A stretch of DNA of 35,135 bases from positions 1 through 35,135 of the forward strand of contig JADQBR010000149.1 of NCBI GenBank assembly GCA_016278515.1, read 5' to 3'. The notes below the pieces were generated by a model, which was given only the letters and a program-made list of their open reading frames with translations, was not told where the DNA came from and ran no database searches. A program made the position numbers and the translations under genes. The stretch is from Bacillota bacterium (lineage in GTDB: Bacteria > Bacillota > JADQBR01). Below, one piece after another: positions 8,027 to 17,692 of this stretch (position 1 is its first letter; every line of letters begins with the position of its first letter).

Positions 8027-8848
8027 TCAGGACCTCCACTGCCAGAAGTGTTGACTGTCTGTCTTAGTAATTAAAAGTTCCTCTAAGGTTTCCCTGAGTG
8101 TATTTTCGTCTAAGTATCTTGTTAACTTTCCTTCTTCAGCCACAGATATGGTACCGGTTTCCTCTGAAACCATAATAGCAACTGCATCGGAAATCTCAGT
8201 AATTCCTAAGGCGGCGCGGTGGCGTGTTCCCAACTGACTGCTGAGGTAAGGACTATCCGTCAGGGGTAAAAAACAGCCCGCTGCTGCGACCCTGTCACCA
8301 CGGACTATCATAGCACCGTCATGTAGAGGAGTAGACGGCACAAAAACATTAACCAGCAGCTCTACTGAGACAACTCCGTCCAGTTTGACGCCGGTTTCAA
8401 TGTAATCGTTTAAGCCCGTTTCTTTTTCAACTACTATGAGTGCACCGTGTTTATTCTTTACCAGAACATTAACAGAACGGATAATCTCCCCAATAAGGCG
8501 GGACATATCTTCTGCACCAAGAGAAGAAAGCGGTCGAGCAAAAAATTTACCTCTACCCAACTGTTCCAGTGCTCTTCGAAGCTCAGGTTGGAAAACGATA
8601 GGCAAACCGACAAGAATGGCAATACGGGTCTGATCCAACATCCAGTTAATTGTTGTAAAGCCTAATATTTCACTAATAAACGAGGCGACAAAGAGGACTG
8701 CCAAACCTTTTAGCAGCTGCACGGCTCGGGTACCCTTAATCAGCATTATCCCTTTGTAAAGGACAAATGCTACTATAGAAATGTCTATAATAATCAAAAT
8801 AAAATCAAGGGGACCATAAAACTTTAGAAATTTTAGTTGTGATAGCAT
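8027..8848 (-). CDS. cdaA: Diadenylate cyclase CdaA (c-di-AMP synthase)
   Basis: Makes cyclic di-AMP from two ATP at the membrane; the messenger controls potassium, osmotic balance and wall homeostasis in Firmicutes. Three hydrophobic segments fill residues ~15-85 and the DAC domain follows. The catalytic motifs DGA (177-179) and RHR (209-211) are intact, and the order of domains and the 273-residue length match CdaA rather than DisA or CdaS. The ATG at 8848 has GGGGTG 6 bases upstream. It is the first gene of the cdaA-cdaR-FAD-glmM-glmS run, so the operon promoter should lie in the 256-bp gap 8849-9104; I found no convincing consensus there. Confidence 0.97.
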   Translation of the reverse strand: MLSQLKFLKFYGPLDFILIIIDISIVAFVLYKGIMLIKGTRAVQLLKGLAVLFVASFISEILGFTTINWMLDQTRIAILVGLPIVFQPELRRALEQLGRGKFFARPLSSLGAEDMSRLIGEIIRSVNVLVKNKHGALIVVEKETGLNDYIETGVKLDGVVSVELLVNVFVPSTPLHDGAMIVRGDRVAAAGCFLPLTDSPYLSSQLGTRHRAALGITEISDAVAIMVSEETGTISVAEEGKLTRYLDENTLRETLEELLITKTDSQHFWQWRS

Positions 8849-9104
8849 GCATTACACCCCGAATACCGCTTAATTAGCAAAATAGCTTGTATTAATTGAT
8901 TTTTTCTACATCTCTTTTAGAATTCCTTTTATTAGAAACTTAATTCTTTATCTAATAGTTTCCATTTATCTCGAGTATAGTATTCTTGCCACAGATTAAG
9001 AATGATTTCCACCCCTTATTGCTATGATATGAAAAGCAGCTATGCTTAATTGTATAAATTTAGCGCTGCAAGACAAAATAAGAAAAACTGAAAGGAGAAA
9101 ATAT

Positions 9105-10202
9105 ATGAAGAAACTACGAATGGGTATTGTTGGTATGGGAATGGCATTTGAAAGACTGCACTATCCGGCATACCAGAAATTACAAGACAAGTTTAAAATT
9201 ACCGCTATCTGTGACTTAGAAATAGAGAAAGCAGCAAACTGGCAACAAACTTTAGGGCTATCTCCAAAAGATATCTATGATGACTACAGGAAAATGCTAA
9301 ATAGAAACGATATAGATGCTTTTGATATTATGGTTCCTATTGAGCTTAATTTTAAGGTGACGGAAGATATAGCCAAAGCAGGCAAACCTATCATTTGCGA
9401 AAAGCCTCTGGCCCCGACTAGGGAACAGGCGGAAGCAGCCAAACAGCTACCGACAAAATTTGACATTCCAATTCTTATTGCAGAAAACTACCGATATAAT
9501 GACGAGATAAACATTATTAGAGACTTAGTAAGGAATAAGGACATCGGGGAGGTATATCACTTCATCCAAAATCGCGTAGTCGATTTTCCTAAAGATATGT
9601 TAAAGAACAAGTTTCCTGCCGTAGAATGGCGGCAGCACCCGGATTTCCCCGGTGGGGCCTTTTTAGATACGGGAGTACACGACATGAGTGCTTTACGCCA
9701 TATACTTGGTGCCGTCCATAGTGTTCATGCATTTGGGAAAGAGCAAAAAGAGGACTTCGCCCCTTATTCGGTAATTCAAGCCAATATGCGTTTCACTTCG
9801 GGGGTTATCGGCCAATTCACATTCTTCTCTGCTGGTAAGGAAATGCAGCGGCCTTTAGTTGGTTTAAGGATTTTTGGCACCAAGGGAGAAATTTTCTTAG
9901 AGGAAAGAGACTGCGGCACCGTCAATATAGCCTATAATGATGGGAGCGGCAAACAAATCCCTTATAAAGCACAGCAGGGCTACTATTATGAACTGCTCAA
10001 TTTCCATAAAGCCGCGTCAGGTGAAGAAGCATTGTCAGTTCCACCTGAACTAGAGTTTGGTGATGCCATAACTATCTTTGCCATCCTGGAATCAGCGCGG
10101 AAACAGACTATTGTACAGGTGGATGAGACAGAGGAGTTCGATTTCAAACCCTATCTGCAAACAAATACACTGCCTCAAACTGAGCAGCCCACAATACACT
10201 AA
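9105..10202 (+). CDS. Gfo/Idh/MocA-family NAD(P)-dependent oxidoreductase
   Basis: An N-terminal Rossmann fold starts with GIVGMGMA (residues 7-14), and the family motif EKP sits at 99-101. A C-terminal alpha/beta substrate domain includes GGAFLDTGVHDMSALRH. These enzymes oxidise or reduce sugars, inositols or related cyclic substrates; the substrate here cannot be told. The start at 9105 is chosen over the upstream 9042 because AAAGGAG lies 8 bases before it and MKKLRMGIVG is the normal family start, giving 365 residues. It is a monocistronic gene pointing away from cdaA and convergent with the branched-chain amino acid operon. Confidence 0.92.
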   Translation: MKKLRMGIVGMGMAFERLHYPAYQKLQDKFKITAICDLEIEKAANWQQTLGLSPKDIYDDYRKMLNRNDIDAFDIMVPIELNFKVTEDIAKAGKPIICEKPLAPTREQAEAAKQLPTKFDIPILIAENYRYNDEINIIRDLVRNKDIGEVYHFIQNRVVDFPKDMLKNKFPAVEWRQHPDFPGGAFLDTGVHDMSALRHILGAVHSVHAFGKEQKEDFAPYSVIQANMRFTSGVIGQFTFFSAGKEMQRPLVGLRIFGTKGEIFLEERDCGTVNIAYNDGSGKQIPYKAQQGYYYELLNFHKAASGEEALSVPPELEFGDAITIFAILESARKQTIVQVDETEEFDFKPYLQTNTLPQTEQPTIH

Positions 10203-10413
10203 ACAGGAACAAAAGTATTTTCATGCCTTACGGCTTTAAGCGGTTATGCTTTTGTTCTTACCCAGGGAACCAATGGTTCCCTAGGTCGGTTCCCTGTGAC
10301 CCTCCTTATTAATATAAGGGGGCACCCCCCCTTAATAACCCCCCCATGTATAGGAAATTATCCAAAACCCATGATTTCCTATACATGTGTAAAGTCCAGG
10401 CTATCGCCTGGAC
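10203..10413. repeat. Cluster of nested inverted repeats between convergent genes
   Basis: At least four separate hairpins are packed in 210 bp: 9-bp arms GAACAAAAG / CTTTTGTTC at 10207-10257; the palindrome AGGGAACC-AAT-GGTTCCCT at 10264-10282, with a third half-copy GGTTCCCTG after it; GGGGG-CAC-CCCCC flanked by TTATTAA / TTAATAA around 10306-10337; and a perfect 13-bp stem ATGTATAGGAAAT / ATTTCCTATACAT at 10346-10386. No coding potential was seen. It could be a multi-hairpin bidirectional terminator or remnants of small mobile repeats. Confidence 0.7.
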
Positions 10414-10414
10414 T
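10393..10414 (-). terminator. Strong hairpin at the end of the branched-chain amino acid operon
   Basis: AGTCCAGGC and GCCTGGACT form a perfect 9-bp stem with a TATC loop, touching the DUF401 stop codon. The T tract that follows on the minus strand is poor (TTTACAC), so it may work as an mRNA 3'-end stabiliser or with the neighbouring hairpins. Confidence 0.4.
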
Positions 10415-11634
10415 TAAATAATTGCCAATATAACTGCCGTGAGTAGTACTGCCGCCAATGGCGGAATTAGATATGGATACATTCCTCCGAAACGAGCTTG
10501 ACAGACTTCCCTTGTTAGTGCTAAGCACATGTGCACCGGTGAAGCCATATAACCAATCATCGTACTGATAAAGATGAGAGATAGAAAGGCCACTTTATCC
10601 ATTCCTGCAGGAACTAATGGCATAAACAGAGGAAATAGGATTCCTACCCCAGCTAAAGATGCACCAGTTGCAGTACCTGTAAGCAATGGAACAATTACGG
10701 CCAATACCAAAACAGGTATTCCCACACTTTCCAATTGATTAGCCAGAGTACCCATAGCACCTGAGGCCTCCACATAGCCTCTAAAAACCATAATCCCTAA
10801 CACCGCAGCAGACAGGTTCCAATCTACACTGGGCAACACATAAGACTTGACCCTATCAACGAATTGTCCACCGGATTTTACCCCGGACAGTAGTGCCGTC
10901 AGTATCCCCCCAGCGGCAGCGATAGAAAAATCAACCTGCAGCACTAAGGCTAAAAATAACAGAATTATGATAGGCAAAGCATAGTATATTAGGCGTATAA
11001 ATGCATCCAGCCATTTATCTTCTGTAACTTCTCGTTCTTCCCTCTTATCGCTAAACCGAAATAAAACTATAATACTAACTGCCAGGCCTATTGCCATTGG
11101 CCAAAATTGGTGTTTAACAAAGGCCATGATGGGTATTCCGCTCAAATCACTTGCCAAGATAAGGGTAGGGTAAAGTGGGAAGACAAGATAAACAAAGTGC
11201 CTAAACAGCACATTAGCAGCAGCTTGCCGTTCAGGAGATAACCCGGCTTTCTTCCCGGTTTCTACGACTAGAGGTGCGGACATAACAGCGCCTCCCGGAA
11301 CCGGCAATAAACCGATTATTGCTGGAATTGTAATTACCAATAACCTAACATCTTTCAAGACAATTAACATTTTTTGCACGATTTTTTCTAATGTGCCAGT
11401 CTTTTTAAGAATAAAACCTAACATATCAATTAAAGCAACTACCAACAGCAGTTCAAGAGTGACGCGCATAGTGGCACTCTGCCAAAATATACTTAAAACT
11501 TGACTAACACTAAATCCACCGGTTAGAGCCACTATAGCAGAACTGACTAACATTGCTAAACCGAAATTGTGCCAACGATTCAAGACAAAAATAGCCGCCA
11601 AGAATGCTGACAGTACCCCAATTACTGCTACCAT
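10414..11634 (-). CDS. DUF401 family membrane protein, putative permease
   Basis: Nearly the whole protein is hydrophobic, with about ten membrane segments and short polar loops. The conserved PVPGGAVMSAP loop (about residue 110) and the GTATGASLAGVGILFP loop (about 320) match the DUF401/COG1906 family, related in layout to anion and dicarboxylate/gluconate transporters. The start is placed at 11634 (MVAVIGVLSAF) because AAGGGGA lies 8 bases upstream; an extended frame to 11742 overlaps cimA and lacks a hydrophobic or conserved N-terminus. It is the last gene of the operon, 20 bp after cimA, which suggests transport of an intermediate or product such as citramalate, a keto acid or an amino acid. 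That role is inference. Confidence 0.85.
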   Translation of the reverse strand: MVAVIGVLSAFLAAIFVLNRWHNFGLAMLVSSAIVALTGGFSVSQVLSIFWQSATMRVTLELLLVVALIDMLGFILKKTGTLEKIVQKMLIVLKDVRLLVITIPAIIGLLPVPGGAVMSAPLVVETGKKAGLSPERQAAANVLFRHFVYLVFPLYPTLILASDLSGIPIMAFVKHQFWPMAIGLAVSIIVLFRFSDKREEREVTEDKWLDAFIRLIYYALPIIILLFLALVLQVDFSIAAAGGILTALLSGVKSGGQFVDRVKSYVLPSVDWNLSAAVLGIMVFRGYVEASGAMGTLANQLESVGIPVLVLAVIVPLLTGTATGASLAGVGILFPLFMPLVPAGMDKVAFLSLIFISTMIGYMASPVHMCLALTREVCQARFGGMYPYLIPPLAAVLLTAVILAII

Positions 11635-11654
11635 TAAAAGTTCCCCTTTTATAA

Positions 11655-13256
11655 TTACTTTACTTGTTCCAGTTTTTCCAATCCCTGTTTTTTCTCGTGA
11701 GCCAATAGTGCATAATCCATACTGTCTAACAACGCCTGCCAACTTGCTTCGATAATATTTTGGGAAACTCCTACCGTATTCCAGGAATTTTCTTTATTTT
11801 GAGATTCAATGAGCACCCGCACCTTAGCACCGGTACCATCCTTTTCATCCAGCACACGTACTTTATAGTCGCTTAAGTGCATGTCTTTTATCACCGGATA
11901 AATTTCTTCCAAAGCCTTTCTAATGGCATTATCCAACGCATTAACAGGCCCATTGCCTTCTGCAGCAGTATGCACTACCTGATCTTCCACCCTTATCTTT
12001 ATGATTGCCTCGGACAATGATTCTTGATTCTTTCTTTTTTCCACAAGAATTTTAAATGATTCAAGTTGGAAATGCTCCCGGTACTCTTTAAGGGCCTTCT
12101 TAATCTGAAGTTCTAAAGATGCTTCGGCCCCTTCAAATTGGTATCCCTTATGTTCCAGATGCTTTATTGTACTTATCAATTCCTTTGACTGATCCTTATC
12201 TTTTAGCATTTCAGTTATATTAAGCTCTTCGGCTTTATATCTGAGATTACTGGCTCCGCTTAACTCTGAAACCAATACTCGCCTTTTGTTGCCAACTTTT
12301 TCCGGTTCAATATGTTCATATGTACTGGGGTCCTTTAAAACCGCACTAACGTGAATCCCGCCCTTATGGGCAAAGGAACTTTTACCGACGAAAGCTTGGT
12401 TATTGGGCACCCTATTGTTTGCTACTTCGCTAATGTAAAGAGAAATTTCGGTTAATCTTTCCAGATGTCCTTTCGATAAACAATCATATCCTAATTTTAG
12501 CTCCAAATTAGGAATGATAGAGCACAGATTGGCATTGCCGCAGCGTTCACCCAGACCGTTAATTGTCCCATGAACCATGATGGCTCCAGCGTTTACCGCA
12601 GCTATGCTATTGGCAACCGCCAGTTCACCGTCATTATGAGCATGAATTCCAATGGGGACTGACAGTTTGCTCTGAACCTGATTAATCATCGAAACGATCT
12701 CCTCGGGCAGGCACCCCCCGTTAGTATCGCAGAGGGTTATCCAATCCGCCCCACCTTCTACTGCAGCTTCAAGCGTATCCATGGCATATTTTTTGTCTTG
12801 CTTGTATCCGTCAAAAAAATGTTCTGCGTCATAAACTACTTCCAACCCGCTGCTTTTAAAATATTCAACCGTCTCTCTGATCATAGCAATATTCTCTTCC
12901 AATGTTGTCTCTAGCGCTCTGTAAACGTGTAAATCCCAACTCTTTCCGAAAACAGCAACCGCATCAACTTTGGCATCCATTACCGCTTTCAGATTAGCAT
13001 CTTCTTGCACTGACAGGTGTGGACGGCGAGTACTTGTAAAGGCAGTCAGTTTGGCATGGCACAAGGGATACCTCTTAGCCTGCCTAAAAAACTCCAAATC
13101 CTTTGGATTGGATCCGGGCCAACCGCCTTCCACATAATCGACGCCTAAATAATCTAATTTTTGGGCAATTTTTAATTTATCCTGGACACTTAAGCTGATG
13201 CCTTCACCTTGAGATCCATCCCTAAGAGTAGTGTCAAAGATATATACTTTGCTCAT
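11655..13256 (-). CDS. cimA: Citramalate synthase
   Basis: Condenses pyruvate with acetyl-CoA to (R)-citramalate, opening the threonine-independent route to 2-oxobutyrate and isoleucine. The catalytic TIM barrel begins [15 protein letters not shown] and contains the VEGGWPGSNPKD signature that separates this citramalate group from 2-isopropylmalate synthases; metal ligands are in GIHAHNDGELAVANS. The C-terminal ~130 residues are a LeuA-type regulatory domain, presumably for isoleucine feedback. The length of 533 residues is typical. It lies 38 bp after leuB. LeuCD and LeuB, encoded just upstream, can also process citramalate, so clustering makes biochemical sense. The assignment relies on remembered motifs. 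Confidence 0.92.
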   Translation of the reverse strand: MSKVYIFDTTLRDGSQGEGISLSVQDKLKIAQKLDYLGVDYVEGGWPGSNPKDLEFFRQAKRYPLCHAKLTAFTSTRRPHLSVQEDANLKAVMDAKVDAVAVFGKSWDLHVYRALETTLEENIAMIRETVEYFKSSGLEVVYDAEHFFDGYKQDKKYAMDTLEAAVEGGADWITLCDTNGGCLPEEIVSMINQVQSKLSVPIGIHAHNDGELAVANSIAAVNAGAIMVHGTINGLGERCGNANLCSIIPNLELKLGYDCLSKGHLERLTEISLYISEVANNRVPNNQAFVGKSSFAHKGGIHVSAVLKDPSTYEHIEPEKVGNKRRVLVSELSGASNLRYKAEELNITEMLKDKDQSKELISTIKHLEHKGYQFEGAEASLELQIKKALKEYREHFQLESFKILVEKRKNQESLSEAIIKIRVEDQVVHTAAEGNGPVNALDNAIRKALEEIYPVIKDMHLSDYKVRVLDEKDGTGAKVRVLIESQNKENSWNTVGVSQNIIEASWQALLDSMDYALLAHEKKQGLEKLEQVK

Positions 13257-13294
13257 ACTGAGCTCACCTCACAAGGGTTTAGAGCTTCGTCTGC

Positions 13295-14383
13295 TTATAA
13301 TCTTTCTCTAATCAATGCACCCATCTCAACAGTACCCACCTGCCGACAGCCGGGTGACATAATATCACCTGTGCGATAGCCTGCTTCCAGCACATCACCT
13401 ACTGCCTTACGAATGGACTGAGCCGCATCAGGTAAGTCAAAAGTTATTTCCAGCATCATTGCTACTGAAAGAATAGTTGCTATGGGGTTTGCCAAATCTT
13501 TACCGGCAATATCCGGAGCGGACCCGTGGGACGGCTCATACAGTGCTACTTCCCCGCCAACACTAGCTGAAGGAAGCATGCCTATGGAACCACTCAGCAT
13601 GGATGCCTGGTCGCTAAGAATATCGCCAAAAGTATTTTCTGTCACAATAACGTCAAATTGTTTTGGGTTACGGACCAGCTGCATAGCGCAATTATCTACG
13701 TAGATATGTTCCAGATTAATTTCCGGGTATTCTTCTATCATTTTATCCGCAGTTTCCCGCCATAAACGAGAGCTTTCCAATACGTTGGCCTTATCAACCG
13801 ACGTCACTTTCCCTGACCGTTTTTTGGCCAAATCAAAGGCCAATGCCAAGATGCGCTTTATCTCCGGCGTAGTGTAGACTAAGGTATCTATCGCCCTTTC
13901 CGCACTTTCGGTTTTATCACCGGAAGAAAAAGTATAGGTTTCTCGTGACTTTTTACCAAAGTAAAGGCCGCCTGTTAACTCACGAATAACTACTAAATCG
14001 GTTCCTTCAACTACTTCTTTCTTCAAGGTGGATGAGTCTGCTAAAGCAGAGTATAAAAGGCATGGTCTGATATTGGCGTAGAGTCCCAAACCTTTTCTTA
14101 AAGGTAGTAAGGCCGCTACTTCCGGGCGCTCGCTAGCAGGCAGGGTATCCCATTTAGGCCCGCCCACAGCACCTAAAAGCACTGCATCGCTGGCACGGGA
14201 AGCCTCTAAGGTTTCTTCGGGCAGTGATTTACCTACTTTATCGATAGCGGCGCCGCCTATCAAACCTTCTTGAAATTCCAATTCTAGGCCATATTTAGGG
14301 GCTACTTTCTCCAATACTTTAACTGCCTCCGGTACAATTTCCGGACCGATACCATCCCCGGGCAACACCAAGATTTTAGGCAC
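13295..14383 (-). CDS. leuB: 3-isopropylmalate dehydrogenase
   Basis: Oxidises and decarboxylates 3-isopropylmalate (and probably 3-methylmalate) with NAD. It opens with [13 protein letters not shown], and has the substrate loop [10 protein letters not shown], the metal-binding aspartates in [16 protein letters not shown], and the NAD loop [12 protein letters not shown]. The start is set at a GTG (14383) overlapping the end of leuD by 8 bases (GTGCCTAA). AAGGAGG lies 9 bases upstream, and the product then starts MPKILVLPG as in homologues. A longer frame from 14407 would run against the leuD tail and has no conserved residues. It has 362 residues. Confidence 0.97.
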   Translation of the reverse strand: MPKILVLPGDGIGPEIVPEAVKVLEKVAPKYGLELEFQEGLIGGAAIDKVGKSLPEETLEASRASDAVLLGAVGGPKWDTLPASERPEVAALLPLRKGLGLYANIRPCLLYSALADSSTLKKEVVEGTDLVVIRELTGGLYFGKKSRETYTFSSGDKTESAERAIDTLVYTTPEIKRILALAFDLAKKRSGKVTSVDKANVLESSRLWRETADKMIEEYPEINLEHIYVDNCAMQLVRNPKQFDVIVTENTFGDILSDQASMLSGSIGMLPSASVGGEVALYEPSHGSAPDIAGKDLANPIATILSVAMMLEITFDLPDAAQSIRKAVGDVLEAGYRTGDIMSPGCRQVGTVEMGALIRERL

Positions 14384-14876
14384 GTTGCTTCGCCTCCTTG
14401 GCAACATATTTCATAAGTCCACCTGCATCAATAAGTTTCTGCATAAACTCAGGGAATGGAACCGCTTGGTATTCCTTGCCCGTAGTTAAATTGACTATTT
14501 TTCCTGAGTCTGCATCTACTTTTACCTTATCACCCTCTGCGATATCTTTAGCCGCTTCTTCGCATTCGAAAATGGGTAATCCTATGTTGATGGCATTGCG
14601 GTAAAAAATGCGGGCAAATGAAAATGCAATGACACATGACAACCCAGCTGCCTTAATGGCAATTGGCGCATGTTCCCGAGAGCTGCCGCAACCGAAGTTC
14701 TTTCCGGCCACAATGATATCACCGGTTTTAACCTTGTCATAAAAAGTCTCATCCGCATCTTCCATACAGTGTTTTGCCAGTTCTGCCGGTTCGGATGTGT
14801 TTAAATATCGCGCCGGAATAATAGCATCAGTATCCACGTCACTGCCAAATTTCCATGTCCTACCTGTAAATTCCAT
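14376..14876 (-). CDS. leuD: 3-isopropylmalate dehydratase small subunit
   Basis: The small swivelling subunit of isopropylmalate isomerase. [18 protein letters not shown] and [14 protein letters not shown] are the hallmark sequences. At 166 residues it is the short form usual in Clostridia and archaea, not the ~200-residue enterobacterial type. The ATG follows the leuC stop directly (TAAATG), with the ribosome site GGAGGTG inside leuC, so the subunits are translationally coupled. Confidence 0.97.
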   Translation of the reverse strand: MEFTGRTWKFGSDVDTDAIIPARYLNTSEPAELAKHCMEDADETFYDKVKTGDIIVAGKNFGCGSSREHAPIAIKAAGLSCVIAFSFARIFYRNAINIGLPIFECEEAAKDIAEGDKVKVDADSGKIVNLTTGKEYQAVPFPEFMQKLIDAGGLMKYVAKEAKQRA

Positions 14877-16139
14877 TTACAGCACCTCCTCAGGACTAGC
14901 TATTCTGCCGAGTACCGCACTTGCAGCAGCTACCGCCGGCCCACTTAAATATACTTCACTTTCAGGGTGGCCCATCCGCCCGACAAAGTTTCTATTGGTT
15001 GTGCTGACGCACCGCTCACCTTTGGCTAAGATACCCATGTACCCGCCTAAACAAGGTCCGCAAGTTGGTGTGCTTACGACTGCTTCGGCTTCAATGAAAA
15101 TATCCACAAGGCCTTCCGTCATAGCTTGGCGGTAGATTTCTTGAGTACCGGGAATAACTATGGCACGGATTTCGTTATGAACCTTATGGCCTTTAAGTAG
15201 TTTTGCAGCTACTCTTAAATCCTCTATCCGGCCATTAGTGCATGAACCGATCACTACTTGGTCAATAGTTATATTCCCTACTTCACTAATAGGACGAGTA
15301 TTCTCCGGTAAATGCGGGAATGAAACAACCGGTTCCAGTTCACTAACGTCATATTCAATCACTTTAGCATACTTGGCATCGGGATCACTTGCAAGAACCT
15401 GGTAATCTCTTTTAGCGCGTTTCTTAACATAATCTAATGTTTTATGGTCAGGCGCAATGATGCCGTTTTTACCACCAGCCTCGATGGCCATATTAGCCAT
15501 GGTGAGTCTGCCTTCGACTGATAAATCATCAATGGCTTCACCTGTAAATTCCATAGCCATATAACGGGCACCGTCCACCCCAATGTCTCCAATTGTGTGG
15601 AGAATTAAGTCCTTACCGCCCACCCATGGCTTTAATTTGCCGTGATAGACAAACTTAATAGTCTCAGGCACCTTAAACCAAGCCTCACCGGTAGCCATAG
15701 CAGCAGCCATGTCGGTACTGCCTACTCCGGTTGCAAAGGCACCTAACGCCCCATAAGTACAGGTATGGGAGTCAGCGCCGATAATAAGATCGCCAGGTAA
15801 TACCAGACCCGCTTCAGGTAATAAGCAGTGTTCAATTCCCATCCTACCTACTTCAAAGTAGTTAACTATACCGTGTTTCTTAGCAAACGTTCGCATAGCC
15901 AATGCCTGTTCCGCAGACTGAATATCCTTATTAGGAATAAAATGGTCAGGCACTAAAACTACTCGTTTTTTATCAAATACTTGATCCATTCCCAGTTTCT
16001 CAAATTCCCTAATTGCAACCGGTGCCGTGATATCGTTACCCAGCACCACGTCCAACTTGGCATTAATCAACTGTCCCGGCTCCACATTATCCAATCCGGC
16101 ATGGCGGGCAAGGATTTTTTCGGTTATAGTCATCCCCAT
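14877..16139 (-). CDS. leuC: 3-isopropylmalate dehydratase large subunit
   Basis: Aconitase-family [4Fe-4S] enzyme that isomerises 2- to 3-isopropylmalate together with LeuD, and probably citramalate to 3-methylmalate. The three cluster cysteines are in place: C300 in GSCTNGR, and C360 and C363 in TCGPCLGG. Other conserved stretches are [11 protein letters not shown] and [21 protein letters not shown]-type substrate loops. At 420 residues it is the shorter form matched to the short LeuD. Two in-frame ATG codons (16139 and 16133) compete; the first has GAGGGGGAG about 8 bases upstream and is chosen. It lies 16 bp after leuA. Confidence 0.97.
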   Translation of the reverse strand: MGMTITEKILARHAGLDNVEPGQLINAKLDVVLGNDITAPVAIREFEKLGMDQVFDKKRVVLVPDHFIPNKDIQSAEQALAMRTFAKKHGIVNYFEVGRMGIEHCLLPEAGLVLPGDLIIGADSHTCTYGALGAFATGVGSTDMAAAMATGEAWFKVPETIKFVYHGKLKPWVGGKDLILHTIGDIGVDGARYMAMEFTGEAIDDLSVEGRLTMANMAIEAGGKNGIIAPDHKTLDYVKKRAKRDYQVLASDPDAKYAKVIEYDVSELEPVVSFPHLPENTRPISEVGNITIDQVVIGSCTNGRIEDLRVAAKLLKGHKVHNEIRAIVIPGTQEIYRQAMTEGLVDIFIEAEAVVSTPTCGPCLGGYMGILAKGERCVSTTNRNFVGRMGHPESEVYLSGPAVAAASAVLGRIASPEEVL

Positions 16140-16155
16140 AAACTTTACTCCCCCT

Positions 16156-17688
16156 CTACTTTACTTTCTGCAGCTCATTTTCTTCTTCATATACCAGCTT
16201 ATTTATAGCGTTAATATAGGCCTTGGCACTGGCTTCTATAATATCGGTACTGATGCCGCGCCCGATAAACACCCGATCCCCATACTTAACTTTTGCCGTT
16301 ACTTCACCGATGGCATCGGTGCCGCCGGTAATGGCATTGAGGTTATAATACAGTAAGTTCACTTGCAAATTTGTCACTTTATCAATTGCTTTAAAAGCTG
16401 CATCCACTGAACCTTCGCCCAGCGCAGCTTCCTCCCGCAGTTCGCCGTCGATAACTATGCCTACCGTTGCCGTAGGCACAGTACGGTTGCCTGAGAAAAC
16501 ATGCAGATGCTCCAGATGAAATTTTTCGGGAATTCTGCGGATTTCTGCCTCGACTATTGCCTCAATATCTCGATCAGTTATTTCTTTTTTACTATCAGCC
16601 ATATCTTTGAAACGTCTAAAAGCCTTATCCGCTTCTTCTTGTTCAAGTTCAAAGCCTAACTCTAACAAACGTTGACGAAAGGCGTGCCGTCCTGAATGTT
16701 TTCCCAGTACTAGGTTGTTTTGAATCAGACCAATCATTTCAGGATTCATGATTTCATAGGTGGTGCGTTCCTTTAAGACACCATCTTGGTGAATTCCTGA
16801 CTCATGGGCAAAGGCATTTTTACCTACTATTGCCTTGTTTGGTTGAATGCTCATACCCGTTAAGCGGCTTACCAGTTTACTGGTTCGATAAATCTCTTTG
16901 GTGTTGATGTCGGTATAGTAATCAAAATAGTCCTTGCGGGTATGAAGTGCCATGACAACTTCTTCAATGGCCGTATTCCCCGCTCTTTCACCTATCCCGT
17001 TTACTGCACCCTCAACTTGCTGCGCACCATTTGCCACTGCTGCCAAAGAGTTAGCCACTGCCAGGCCGAGATCATTATGGCAATGCACACTTAAAATGGC
17101 TTTATTTATGTTTGGCACCCTGCTGCGAATATCAGCAATAAATTTCCCGAACTCCCCCGGCGTAGCATAACCCACTGTATCCGGGATATTGATAGTGGTA
17201 GCACCTGCGTCTATGGCTGCCTCCACTATCTGACAAATGAAACCCAAGTCGCTCCTAAAACCATCTTCTGGTGAAAATTCCACGTCTTCAGTATATTGTT
17301 TTGCATGCTTTACGCCTTTAATGGTTTGCTCCAATACTTCCTCCGGGGATAGTCTTAATTTATATTTCATATGAATATCCGAGGTAGCAATGAAAATGTG
17401 AATACGTGGTTTTTCAGCGTATTTTACCGCTTCCCAGGCTCTATCAATGTCCACCGGAGAGATCCTTGCCAGTCCTGTAATAGTCGGTCCCTTTACGTTT
17501 TCTGCAATTAACTTAACGGCCTGAAAATCACCTTCAGATGCAATGGGAAAACCAGCTTCAATGATATCTACCCCCATCCGTGCCAGTTGGATAGCTATCT
17601 CCAATTTTTCCTTAGCGTTGAGACTTACTCCGGGGGATTGCTCTCCATCCCTCAGAGTGGTGTCAAAAATATAAACGCGTTTACTCAT
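16156..17688 (-). CDS. leuA: 2-isopropylmalate synthase
   Basis: Joins 2-oxoisovalerate with acetyl-CoA, the committed leucine step. The barrel begins [18 protein letters not shown], with metal ligands in the [19 protein letters not shown] loop and [12 protein letters not shown]. The C-terminal ~140 residues form the allosteric leucine-binding domain. The start at 17688 is supported by GGAGGAG 7 bases upstream; this site overlaps the end of ilvB at 17693. The frame could be extended to 17790, but this would overlap ilvB and lack homology. The 510-residue product has normal length. Confidence 0.97.
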   Translation of the reverse strand: MSKRVYIFDTTLRDGEQSPGVSLNAKEKLEIAIQLARMGVDIIEAGFPIASEGDFQAVKLIAENVKGPTITGLARISPVDIDRAWEAVKYAEKPRIHIFIATSDIHMKYKLRLSPEEVLEQTIKGVKHAKQYTEDVEFSPEDGFRSDLGFICQIVEAAIDAGATTINIPDTVGYATPGEFGKFIADIRSRVPNINKAILSVHCHNDLGLAVANSLAAVANGAQQVEGAVNGIGERAGNTAIEEVVMALHTRKDYFDYYTDINTKEIYRTSKLVSRLTGMSIQPNKAIVGKNAFAHESGIHQDGVLKERTTYEIMNPEMIGLIQNNLVLGKHSGRHAFRQRLLELGFELEQEEADKAFRRFKDMADSKKEITDRDIEAIVEAEIRRIPEKFHLEHLHVFSGNRTVPTATVGIVIDGELREEAALGEGSVDAAFKAIDKVTNLQVNLLYYNLNAITGGTDAIGEVTAKVKYGDRVFIGRGISTDIIEASAKAYINAINKLVYEEENELQKVK

Positions 17689-17692
17689 AATT

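Noticed and set aside
11635-11742. N-terminal extension of the DUF401 protein
   Set aside because: It overlaps cimA, is not hydrophobic, and the site at 11634 has a proper ribosome site.
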